Below are positions 1 through 6,612 of a stretch of 7,730 nt of DNA, piece by piece (positions within the stretch are counted from its first letter, which is position 1; each line of letters opens with the position of its first letter). The notes below the pieces were generated by a model. That model saw only the letters and a list, made by a program, of their open reading frames with translations, was not told the origin of the DNA and made no database searches. The stretch is from CCY15215 sp034932145 (lineage in GTDB: Bacteria; Cyanobacteriota; Cyanobacteriia; Cyanobacteriales; Spirulinaceae), in assembly GCF_034932145.1 (NCBI RefSeq), contig NZ_JAYGHV010000434.1:1-7730 (forward strand). The letters run 5' to 3'. The position numbers and the translations under genes were made by a program.

Positions 1-349
1 GGCAATATTTGTGGTTAATACCTTGTATTAATCCATTTGGGGTAGAAATGTTAAAACTTCCTGTTGAACGTACTGCAATACGACCAAGATAATTCCCTAT
101 CTTTTTGCCTTTAGTTACAACAGCTTTGACGATATCACCCGTTTGGAAACCTTTAACAAATTTAAAGCGTGGTACATAACGAGAAGGGAAACCATACTTA
201 TCGGTTCTGCAAGATTGTCTAGTTCCATAACCTGTTACTTTGATTAGCAATGGCTTGCTTGTTAATAATTCTAAATTATTAACATCGCCTACACACGCTG
301 CATCAATCCAATGTTCTTTTGGACATTCATTTCGGGTTGCTCCAATCTG
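1..349 (-). pseudogene. iscB: 3' remnant of an IscB-type RNA-guided nuclease (RuvC-III and C-terminal part), running off the left edge
   Basis: Read on the minus strand, codons from about 349 down to 2 are open and give about 115 residues that I recognise as the C-terminal part of IscB. Key signatures are CPKEHWIDAACVG (about 325-287), which holds the RuvC-III His (311-313) and Asp (302-304), then GYGTRQSCRTDKYGFPSRY, then KGFQTGDIVKAVV, RIAVRSTGSFNI and GINHKYC at the edge. In intact IscB this region follows the RRXRR, RuvC-I, bridge helix, RuvC-II and HNH parts. None of those can be present, because the bases upstream encode the intact C-terminus of the baeRF3 gene in another frame. No ATG, GTG or TTG start with a ribosome site lies near the break. 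The omegaRNA, normally encoded just upstream of iscB, would also have been lost. Identification rests on recalled family motifs. The true 3' end is outside the window. It is very likely non-functional as a guided nuclease. Confidence 0.82.
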
Positions 350-351
350 GT

Positions 352-1491
352 TTAATAGCGCAGGATAGCCGCGATCGCTTGATGTTCGGGGACATCTCCC
401 TGTTCTACGGCGTAAACGGTTCCCCCATTGGTGAGGGTATGTAGTGCTGCTAGATCGAGCAAATCTTCATCACCTGTTTCCTGTTGAGGGTGAATCTGAA
501 TGGAATTCCCCACTGGATCGAATACTCCCCAAATGTTTTTATTAATAGGAACAAACAAGGTTTCAACACGCTGTAAATAGGCAGCAGGTAAGACTTTTTC
601 GATAGTATTAGCCGTTTTATCGCCACCTTGTAGTTCCTCGTAATGGGAAATTGTTGCTCCTTTGGCGAGATCGAAATAGGGTTGTGCAATCTGCCAAGCC
701 TGGGTATGCAATTCTTCCAAGGTCAAAGTTTTTGGATTACCAGGAATACCATCGGGTAGCAAGTGGGCATAAGTATTTGCCTCGTGATAAATCGGCAATA
801 GATAATCAACTCCTGCCAAAATTAGCGGTGTTTGCTGTTTTTTCAAGAAAGACTCTAAACCGTTGTTAACTTGGCGAAAGTAACTCAATAAATCATGTTT
901 GCGATCTTCGTTGCCGGCTCCTTGTCCATGAAAAATCCCACTATTGCCTTTTGATGAGCCTGTATGTACTTGGAGACTTTTTTCAGAATCATCGTATTGC
1001 AAGGCTGCTGCAATATTGGTCGGTACATTCGTTAACTCAACTTCATCCAAGTGATAATGGGTTCCTTGAAATAACCGAACTTGGTTTTGACTCAAGGCTA
1101 GAACAGAAAACATCCCATCCCCTGATATTAGTTGCAGTAGTGGTTTTAGGTGGAAGCGATCGCCAACTACCGTTAATTCAGGGAAGGCGATCGGTAAACA
1201 GTAATAGTGGAACTGATTGGCAGATAGAAAAATGGCTAGTCCATCGCTTTGATGTTGCCAGAAATCATCATTATCTAGTTCGTAGATGGGTTGCAGCAAC
1301 TCTTTGGCATCCTGTTCCCGCATTCCTAGCGCCAGCAATTTTTCGATCGCTTGTCGAACCAAATTTTTTAACCGAATCGGATTTTGCTGGGTTTCAATTC
1401 CTAAACGCTCTATTGGCGAATAGATCGAGATACAGGTCGAGTTTGACGCTGTGGTTAAAGTGGTTAATTCATCAATAGTGAATAAGTTCAT
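352..1491 (-). CDS. Bacterial archaeo-eukaryotic release factor-like protein (baeRF3 type)
   Basis: This 379-residue soluble protein resembles the bacterial eRF1-like families (baeRF), specifically family 3. Supporting features are the N-terminal pattern MNLFTIDELTTL...CISIY, a middle section with FHGQGAGNEDRKHDLLSYFRQV, LILAGVDYLLPIY, and the C-terminal NGGTVYAV...AAILRY. Known members have the eRF1 middle and C-terminal folds and are proposed to act on ribosomes, perhaps in rescue or hibernation. No GGQ peptidyl-hydrolysis motif is visible, so ordinary termination activity is unlikely. I place the start at ATG 1489-1491 because AGAGGT lies 5 bases upstream. A longer reading from TTG at 1521 adds ten residues that do not look like the family N-terminus. 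The C-terminus looks complete and ends in the expected AAI-x-RY. The gene stands alone, 269 bp from cysK, and the iscB remnant begins at its stop. Family assignment is fairly sure; the function is inferred. Confidence 0.8.
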   Translation of the reverse strand: MNLFTIDELTTLTTASNSTCISIYSPIERLGIETQQNPIRLKNLVRQAIEKLLALGMREQDAKELLQPIYELDNDDFWQHQSDGLAIFLSANQFHYYCLPIAFPELTVVGDRFHLKPLLQLISGDGMFSVLALSQNQVRLFQGTHYHLDEVELTNVPTNIAAALQYDDSEKSLQVHTGSSKGNSGIFHGQGAGNEDRKHDLLSYFRQVNNGLESFLKKQQTPLILAGVDYLLPIYHEANTYAHLLPDGIPGNPKTLTLEELHTQAWQIAQPYFDLAKGATISHYEELQGGDKTANTIEKVLPAAYLQRVETLFVPINKNIWGVFDPVGNSIQIHPQQETGDEDLLDLAALHTLTNGGTVYAVEQGDVPEHQAIAAILRY

Positions 1492-1496
1492 GATGT

Positions 1497-1502
1497 ACCT
1501 CT
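1497..1502 (-). promoter_or_regulatory. Ribosome binding site deciding the baeRF3 start
   Basis: The minus strand reads AGAGGT, 5 bases before ATG 1489-1491. It supports this ATG over the upstream in-frame TTG at 1519-1521, which lacks a comparable site. Confidence 0.6.
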
Positions 1503-1535
1503 GAGTAATTTTTTTGCTCAAGTTTGTATCAAGTT

Positions 1536-1643
1536 TTAATCAACGGGTAGAGCATCGAGATCAATTCCATAACTACGCGATTTTGCCAGTCTTTCGTCAT
1601 GTTTCCTAAATTCTCTTGGATTCTCGGTGATAAGTTGATATTC
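1536..1643 (-). pseudogene. Short decayed reading frame in the baeRF3-cysK intergenic region
   Basis: The minus strand encodes 35 protein-like residues ending ERLAKSRSYGIDLDALPVD then TAA. The composition looks coded, with charged and amphipathic spacing and the ending IDLDALP. There is no start codon: an in-frame TAA sits immediately upstream at 1644-1646. Further upstream in the same frame, an ATG at 1695-1697 is followed by a TGA after nine codons. I therefore read it as the tail of a small gene that has decayed. I do not recognise the family. The L-I-T-x-N-x-R-E-F pattern vaguely recalls PIN-domain toxins, but this is too weak to assign. A competing frame, ATG 1649-1651 to TGA 1529-1531 (40 residues), overlaps it and looks less protein-like. 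Either frame could be chance. Confidence 0.25.
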
Positions 1644-1672
1644 TTACTCATCGAACCTGAATTTTCTTCACA

Positions 1673-1680
1673 GCGATCGC
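1673..1680. repeat. HIP1 octamer (intergenic copy; 12 copies in the window)
   Basis: The palindrome GCGATCGC occurs at 371, 1156, 1673, 1851, 2329, 4504, 4984, 5246, 5475, 5792, 6074 and 7157 (first base of each). Only the copy annotated here is intergenic; the others lie inside genes. About 0.1 copy would be expected by chance in this length. HIP1 over-representation is a known property of many cyanobacterial genomes and is the best taxonomic marker here. None of the copies falls in the iscB remnant, though at under 350 bp that is weak evidence of foreign origin. Confidence 0.95.
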
Positions 1681-1760
1681 CGTTTTTTTTCTACCATATA
1701 TTTATACTACCTTAATACTCGAACAAAATTCGTTAGAACTAGGTTTGGTTCCCAAATCAA

Positions 1761-2717
1761 TCATTTACCCCCCGGTCCCGATTCTGTTATTTGAAACATT
1801 GCCGTACTGAGATATCTTTCACCACCACTAGCTTGAATGGCGACAATCAGGCGATCGCGATACTGCGGTCTTGTTGCCACTTCTATAGCTCCAGCAACCA
1901 CCGCTCCAGTAGAAATCCCACTGAGAATTCCTTCTTCTCGTGCTAAACGTCTTCCGATTTTATAGGCATTTTCTTCCGTAATCTGAATAATTTCATCAAT
2001 TAAATCCACCCGCAGCACATCGGGAATGAAGCCAGCCCCTATCCCTTGAAGATTATGAATTCCCGACGATTTCCTGCTTAGTACCGCACTTTTAACGGGT
2101 TCAATTGCCACAATTTTTAAAGTCGGTTTTTTTTGTTTGAGATAGCAACTAGCACCCGTAAGCGTCCCTCCCGTACCAACTCCAACTACTAAAATATCAA
2201 TTTGTCCTGCTGTATCTGACCAGATCTCTGGACCTGTAGTTTCGTAATGAATTTTAGGATTAGCTGGGTTGCTAAATTGTTGAGGAGAAAAAACCCCCCG
2301 AATACTAGCAATAAGTTCATTGGCACGGGCGATCGCCCCTGGCATATCTAACTCAGCAGCAGTAGTAATTATTTGCCCCCCATAAGCCTTAATAATTGAT
2401 TGACGTTCTTGGCTCATATTTTCTGGCATCGTCAAGATTAAACGATAACCTTTGGCAGCACATACCATTGCCAAACCAATGCCAGTGTTACCAGAAGTTG
2501 CTTCAATAATTGTAGATACTCCAGGTTCGATTAAGCCAGCTTTTTCGGCTTCGTTAATCATGCTAATCGCGATCCGGTCTTTAACTGATTTAGCCGGATT
2601 AAAGCTTTCCAATTTTAAGACCAGATCGGCAACACAGCCAAAGCTTTGAGACAAATTTGGTAATCTGATTAAGGGAGTACGACCAATAATTTCGGTGATA
2701 TTCGTGTAAATAGGCAT
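1761..2717 (-). CDS. cysK: Cysteine synthase A (O-acetylserine sulfhydrylase)
   Basis: A PLP-dependent enzyme that makes L-cysteine from O-acetylserine and sulfide, the last step of sulfur assimilation in the cytoplasm. At 318 residues it has normal family length. All diagnostic parts are present: N-terminal ITEIIGRTPLIRL; NPAKSVKDR at 40-48 with the Schiff-base lysine K46; the substrate loop TSGNTG at 74-79; the QQFSNPANP segment at 146-154; the PLP phosphate loop GTGGT at 181-185; SGISTGA at 266-272 with S269 for the pyridine nitrogen; and C-terminal GERYLST. Nothing suggests loss of function. Start ATG 2715-2717 gives the family N-terminus, although its ribosome site is weak. That fits translation following the upstream gene, whose stop is only 34 bp away. 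The paralogues CysM and cystathionine beta-synthase are less likely: there is no C-terminal extension and the loops are CysK-like. Confidence 0.95.
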   Translation of the reverse strand: MPIYTNITEIIGRTPLIRLPNLSQSFGCVADLVLKLESFNPAKSVKDRIAISMINEAEKAGLIEPGVSTIIEATSGNTGIGLAMVCAAKGYRLILTMPENMSQERQSIIKAYGGQIITTAAELDMPGAIARANELIASIRGVFSPQQFSNPANPKIHYETTGPEIWSDTAGQIDILVVGVGTGGTLTGASCYLKQKKPTLKIVAIEPVKSAVLSRKSSGIHNLQGIGAGFIPDVLRVDLIDEIIQITEENAYKIGRRLAREEGILSGISTGAVVAGAIEVATRPQYRDRLIVAIQASGGERYLSTAMFQITESGPGGK

Positions 2718-2751
2718 GGACTAAATCCGTTAAAAATCAATTTGTTTGATG

Positions 2752-5367
2752 TTAAAACATAAGTCGGAAAAAAATCATCGTAAATCCACTCATTAAGCCA
2801 ATATGAGGTAGATTACTCCAAAGGGGACGTTGGGTAATTTTGATTAAGGGAAATATGCCCAGGACAAAAACAGTTAGTAAGGTAAGACCTTGCAAAAAAG
2901 CAGCAACATCATTACTCCAAGCTAGAGTTGGTAAACTTTCACCACTAAAACCAAAACTGCGGGCGATCGTCGGTAAAATTGTTCCAGCTTCAGTAATGGC
3001 AGCAGGGATATAATAAGCCAGATTAAGCCCCAATGTCATAGGTAGATAAGCATAGATAACTTTAAGGTAATCTGGCTGTTGGGGATCGAATAGACGAGTT
3101 AACTTATGGATTAGATAAGTCGCTACAAAAGGAATACTCAATAAAATAGCAACCACAGGCAGGGAAATGAGTAAATGTTTAGAATCAATAGATAAATCTC
3201 CCCAACCTATCCAACTGAGAAGGGAATGAGAATAGTGCATGAAAACTCCCCCGAACAACAAGAGCATCAAAGCGACTTCGGCGGGAAAACCATGATGATT
3301 TTCTAAGATATCGGCAGCAGGAAAGCGAAAATTAAGCTGAACAGAACGATTGGGGCAAGCCTTGAGACAGGTCATGCACAGAACGCAATCACGATTGTCA
3401 GCTAACTGGGCTGGATGGGAGTAAAGGGGGCAACCTAAAGTAGCTTGTCCTTCAGAGGGAAGGGCATTATTGAAGTTAACCTTTGTTGCTTCCCCACCCT
3501 TGTAACAGCCAAAAGTGCTACATTGACTCCCGCAAACTTGTTGAGTCGAGCGCAATTCGATAGCTGCTAGTTTCGCAAACATCCCATTCATTCCGCCAAT
3601 AGGACAGAGATAGCGACACCACAGACGACGCTCGTAAATCAGACTACCGATGACAGCCCCAGCAGCAATAATAATTAGCAACCAGGAAGAAAGATAGGCC
3701 GTATGAGGCAGATCCCACAATTTTTCCCAGAGATATATAGCCACAAAACCCGCCCAAAGCACCCAAGCTCCCCATTTATTCAACCATTTAGTTGGCCAAG
3801 GCAGTAGCTGGCGCGGCCAAATCCAGAGGGAGATGGTTCTGATCCATTCTCCCGCAATCATAAAGGGACAAACCGCACACCAAAGACGACCAATAATGGG
3901 GAACAGTAAAAGATAAAATGGCCACCACCATGCCCAAAAGAAATTGAGGGTCATACTGGCATCACGAGTTTGAGGACCAATCAATCCCATAATGGTGACG
4001 GGAATAAAGATCGCCATCATTAATAGCCAAAAACGTTCTGGCCACCAGTTACTGAGTAAAAACCGACGCAACCCAGGAATTTGATTGAGCAAATCGACCC
4101 GAAAAGCATTTTTAGCTGATTCAACTGACCAAAGTACCTGTTCAGGAATCACTGTCTGTTCGGCGGGAGTCATGCTTGCTGCTCGTTTGAGAATGGCTGC
4201 GAGTTCAGCAATATTTTCAGGATAGTCGTAACTGAGCAAACGACGGAGATCGGCTTGGTTTATTTCTAAAGGAGATCGTCCTCGTTCTCGGCAAAATTTA
4301 GCGAGGAAATAACGGGTAAAGTCGGGAATATCCTGTTTGCGTTGGGCAAGGGTAAAGAGTTTAATTTGATGAATTTCTACGCTAGGGAAAGAGATTTTCT
4401 GAGGACTGGCAAAAATAAGACGCACCCAACTGACGGTTTCTTTTGTTCTCTCTTCCTTGCCTCGATTGGCAATAATACGCCCTGTTTTTAAATAATCACT
4501 CAAGCGATCGCGCTCGGACTGACTTAAGAGGTGAGCATTCTCTATTAATAATGTACCCCTTTCGAGTAATTCAATTACACCTAATTGGGATTCGGCTCGA
4601 CCAAAAAGGGCATCTGTATTTAACTGACTGTTTTCTGATTTGGGTAATTGAGCCAAGTCAATTTCAGCAAAAGGGCGGTTTTTCAATCCCGAATTACTGT
4701 GAATTAAACCGGACAGAAAGGTTTTACCACTACCAAGCGGGGCTTGTAGGATAACTGGTTTTAAATCTGTTGCTGTTTGTTGAACTTGTTGGGCTAATTT
4801 TTGACTGGCTTTACTATTGCCAATAACCGACTCATCCACGGTCATCGGTCGAGTGTAAGCTTGTAATCCTTGGATGCGTTCTTGTTCTTTGGCTACCCGT
4901 TGGGTAAAGTAGGCTAAGTCTTGAGCGAGTAAATAATTAATTACTCCCTGAAGCTCAGGATAGGTATTGGTAAGAGTTACAAAGCGATCGCGTCCCAAAA
5001 ACCAAATTTCACTTTTACTTAGTGCTGCGGCACTAGCATAATAAATAGCCGTTGTTTCACTTTCTAATAAAGGTTCACAGCCAAAAATCTCCCCCGCACT
5101 ACGATAATTAATATGGGTTTTCCCTACTAAAGAAGAGCGATAAATTTCCACTGACCCCCATTTTAGCAAGTAAAACCCTAACGGTTTACTTGCTTGTTCG
5201 TAGATTTCTCTATCGGCTTCGACTTGGAAAACTTGCAAACATTGGGCGATCGCCTCGATCGCTTTACTGCTCAACTGCCCCCATATTCGATGAAAACTCA
5301 ACCAGTTAATACATTCTTCAATAGCTGATTCATTGAGATTGATAAGTTTTAGGGGCTGGATAGTCAT
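2752..5367 (-). CDS. Fusion of Crp-like domain, AAA+ (sigma54-activator-like) domain and membrane 4Fe-4S polyferredoxin
   Basis: An 871-residue three-part protein. Residues about 25-150 form a cyclic-nucleotide-binding fold (AGEIFG at 91-96). Residues about 180-415 form an AAA+ domain related to sigma54 activators: Walker A GSGKT at 212-216, Walker B position GTLLIENAH at 271-279, and a DYPENIAELAAIL segment at 381-393 like the family's WPGNVREL. From 446 on, about nine membrane segments alternate with Fe-S motifs as in NapH/NosR-type proteins: C497-x2-C500-P, C584-x3-C588-P, C612/C616/C621 with C646-P, and C661-x2-C664-x2-C667-x3-C671-P. These predict two 4Fe-4S clusters plus the paired CP motifs, and hence electron transfer at the membrane. 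The ATG at 5365-5367 is preceded by GGTGA. The regulatory halves look degenerate: no GAFTGA, Walker B DE replaced by EN, and cAMP contacts missing. It is probably co-transcribed with cysK. The electron donor, acceptor and signal are unknown. The domain reading is firm; the role is inferred. Confidence 0.85.
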   Translation of the reverse strand: MTIQPLKLINLNESAIEECINWLSFHRIWGQLSSKAIEAIAQCLQVFQVEADREIYEQASKPLGFYLLKWGSVEIYRSSLVGKTHINYRSAGEIFGCEPLLESETTAIYYASAAALSKSEIWFLGRDRFVTLTNTYPELQGVINYLLAQDLAYFTQRVAKEQERIQGLQAYTRPMTVDESVIGNSKASQKLAQQVQQTATDLKPVILQAPLGSGKTFLSGLIHSNSGLKNRPFAEIDLAQLPKSENSQLNTDALFGRAESQLGVIELLERGTLLIENAHLLSQSERDRLSDYLKTGRIIANRGKEERTKETVSWVRLIFASPQKISFPSVEIHQIKLFTLAQRKQDIPDFTRYFLAKFCRERGRSPLEINQADLRRLLSYDYPENIAELAAILKRAASMTPAEQTVIPEQVLWSVESAKNAFRVDLLNQIPGLRRFLLSNWWPERFWLLMMAIFIPVTIMGLIGPQTRDASMTLNFFWAWWWPFYLLLFPIIGRLWCAVCPFMIAGEWIRTISLWIWPRQLLPWPTKWLNKWGAWVLWAGFVAIYLWEKLWDLPHTAYLSSWLLIIIAAGAVIGSLIYERRLWCRYLCPIGGMNGMFAKLAAIELRSTQQVCGSQCSTFGCYKGGEATKVNFNNALPSEGQATLGCPLYSHPAQLADNRDCVLCMTCLKACPNRSVQLNFRFPAADILENHHGFPAEVALMLLLFGGVFMHYSHSLLSWIGWGDLSIDSKHLLISLPVVAILLSIPFVATYLIHKLTRLFDPQQPDYLKVIYAYLPMTLGLNLAYYIPAAITEAGTILPTIARSFGFSGESLPTLAWSNDVAAFLQGLTLLTVFVLGIFPLIKITQRPLWSNLPHIGLMSGFTMIFFRLMF

Positions 5368-5414
5368 AAGTTGTCACCCATATAATTTTCTGAAATCCAA
5401 ATACATTAAAATCA

Positions 5415-5443
5415 AAAGCCAAATCTTGAGGATATTTGGCTTT
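5415..5443 (-). terminator. Hairpin terminator after the permease-rhodanese-DUF3122 unit
   Basis: A perfect 10-bp inverted repeat, AAAGCCAAAT (5415-5424) and ATTTGGCTTT (5434-5443), encloses a 9-base loop. It begins 14 bases past the DUF3122 stop. On the minus strand the stem runs into GGCTTTTGATTTTAA, a broken T-rich tail, consistent with intrinsic termination. It separates this unit from the 871-residue gene, which starts at 5367. Confidence 0.7.
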
Positions 5444-5457
5444 AATAAATAGAGTAA

Positions 5458-5997
5458 TTACTTTTGAACAATCAGCGATCGCCATTCTTCAACCACGACA
5501 GGAGAAACATTAAGGACAATTTCTTGTTGGTCGAGAGTTGACAGGATTAGCTGCAAGGGAATTGCTGATTCCAACTGCATTAAGATCGGCTGTAAATCAT
5601 ACTCCCCTAAATCAGGAGCCATTTCGGTGTCGTCCATAAACATATCCTGAGATACATCTACAGCAGTCAAAGTTTTGCTCATCCGGTTGGTAATAATTAG
5701 GGGCTTGGAGTGATCGATATTTGCTGTGCCTGGAAATGCAACTAGACGCAAGTAGATACTGTCCTGACGATCGGGAAGAATCCGTTCAAAGGCGATCGCC
5801 TGCCAACTGCCACCCTGTTGATCTTGGAGCAATTGGCGAGACTTATAAATCTCTGATTGGTAAACTGTCTGCTCTGATTCTTCTTCTAAGTGGCGAATAA
5901 CAGCCTGAGCCGGAGAAACTGACAGATTAATTATCAACATCCCAGCTAAGATTCCGAGGATGAATACCGATCTGATAAAACGTAAAATGCTTTTCAT
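5458..5997 (-). CDS. Exported DUF3122 family protein
   Basis: A 179-residue protein of unknown function belonging, by recalled pattern, to DUF3122, a family I know mainly from cyanobacteria. An N-terminal signal peptide is clear: basic MKSILRFIR, a hydrophobic stretch at about 11-27, and SPAQA at 28-32 as the likely cleavage site. The mature protein should therefore reach the periplasm or thylakoid lumen. The mature part carries the typical order: SRQLLQDQQGGSWQAIAF, then YLRLVAFPG, then a KTLTA turn, GEYDLQPIL, and a C-terminal VVVEEW. No cysteines or catalytic motif are visible. Start ATG 5995-5997 is backed by AAGGAA upstream. It is the last gene of the permease-rhodanese unit, 66 bp after the rhodanese, and is followed by a terminator. 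Family length looks normal and nothing suggests damage. Confidence 0.85.
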   Translation of the reverse strand: MKSILRFIRSVFILGILAGMLIINLSVSPAQAVIRHLEEESEQTVYQSEIYKSRQLLQDQQGGSWQAIAFERILPDRQDSIYLRLVAFPGTANIDHSKPLIITNRMSKTLTAVDVSQDMFMDDTEMAPDLGEYDLQPILMQLESAIPLQLILSTLDQQEIVLNVSPVVVEEWRSLIVQK

Positions 5998-6005
5998 TTT
6001 GATTA

Positions 6006-6011
6006 TTCCTT
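6006..6011 (-). promoter_or_regulatory. Ribosome binding site of the DUF3122 gene
   Basis: The minus strand reads AAGGAA, 8 bases before ATG 5995-5997. This is a good match to the 16S anti-SD and supports the chosen start. Confidence 0.55.
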
Positions 6012-6063
6012 GAATGGATTGATTTAGTATTAGTTGATCGCATCTTGAATAGCCTTCTGGATT

Positions 6064-6585
6064 TTAACTAGAAGCGATCGCCTCTCCTGCGGTTTTCCAA
6101 CCTGCAAAGCTAGGTGGAAATCCCTGCACATTCTCATAACCCAATAAGTGCAGTGTCATTACTCCCATGGCCGCGCGATACCCGGCGGAACAGTACACCA
6201 CTACAGGGCGATCGTGCGGTATTTGCTCCAGATTGTGCGCCAAGGTTTGGAGGGAAATATTGATGGCATCAGGGATATGTCCAGACTTATACTCAAAGGG
6301 TTCTCGCACATCCACCAACACGGTTTGAGGGTTCTTTAATCGGTTTTTTAACTCTTCCACACTAGCGATCGTGTAATAGCCTGGTGGAATTGATGTGAGA
6401 AAGCGATCGATTGCTGATTCCAGATTCACGGTTTTTTCAGACATTGCTTGCATTTTTTCTTGAAAGATTGGTTTAGTTTCTATGAGGGTTGTTGCGAGAA
6501 TCGGGTTTTGCCCAATGCCAAGCAAGAGGCAAAACAAGAGAATGATTCCTAGTAATATGGTCTGAATTGGTTTTTTGAATATCAT
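6064..6585 (-). CDS. Exported single-domain rhodanese-like sulfurtransferase
   Basis: A rhodanese-fold protein that would carry a persulfide on its active-site cysteine. From the ATG start it has 173 residues. A basic and hydrophobic N-terminus (FKKPIQTILLGIILLFCLLLG, then ILA-T) predicts a Sec signal peptide or a single membrane anchor, placing the domain outside the cytoplasm. The cysteine in LLFC has no proper lipobox. The rhodanese domain spans about residues 70-170, with VLVDVREPFEYKSGHIPDA and the active loop CSAGYR. The catalytic cysteine is at residue 132, in a CxxxxR loop typical of sulfurtransferases rather than phosphatases. I chose ATG 6583-6585. A TTG at 6595-6597 would add four residues, and neither has a good ribosome site. 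The gene lies 27 bp after the permease and before DUF3122, so it probably works with them in sulfur or metalloid handling. The donor and acceptor are unknown. Confidence 0.88.
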   Translation of the reverse strand: MIFKKPIQTILLGIILLFCLLLGIGQNPILATTLIETKPIFQEKMQAMSEKTVNLESAIDRFLTSIPPGYYTIASVEELKNRLKNPQTVLVDVREPFEYKSGHIPDAINISLQTLAHNLEQIPHDRPVVVYCSAGYRAAMGVMTLHLLGYENVQGFPPSFAGWKTAGEAIASS

Positions 6586-6612
6586 ATAATTTCGCAATGG
6601 TAAGGGAGCAAA

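Noticed and set aside
951..1478. Long plus-strand reading frame of 175 residues
   Set aside because: It lies wholly opposite the baeRF3 gene and its composition has no family features, so it is a shadow frame. The same holds for the other frames opposite cysK, the fusion gene, the rhodanese and the permease.
1492..1521. Ten-residue N-terminal extension of baeRF3 from a TTG
   Set aside because: The ATG at 1491 has AGAGGT at good spacing and gives the family-like N-terminus. The TTG has no such site.
1673..1688. HIP1 palindrome followed by eight T on the plus strand, like a terminator
   Set aside because: No plus-strand gene precedes it and the stem is just the HIP1 octamer, so it is probably coincidental.
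1701..1726. Possible promoter for baeRF3 (TATAAA with TTGTTC upstream)
   Set aside because: The spacer is only 14 bases, too short for a standard sigma70 promoter, and AT-rich intergenic DNA gives such matches by chance.
1744..1756. Small hairpin TTTGG-TTC-CCAAA just after the cysK stop
   Set aside because: The stem is only 5 bp with a 3-base loop and no T-run follows on the minus strand, so I do not call it a terminator.
5998..6063. Minus-strand frame ending VKIQKAIQDAIN between rhodanese and DUF3122
   Set aside because: It looks slightly protein-like but is about a dozen codons long, has no start and matches no family I know. It is most likely chance.
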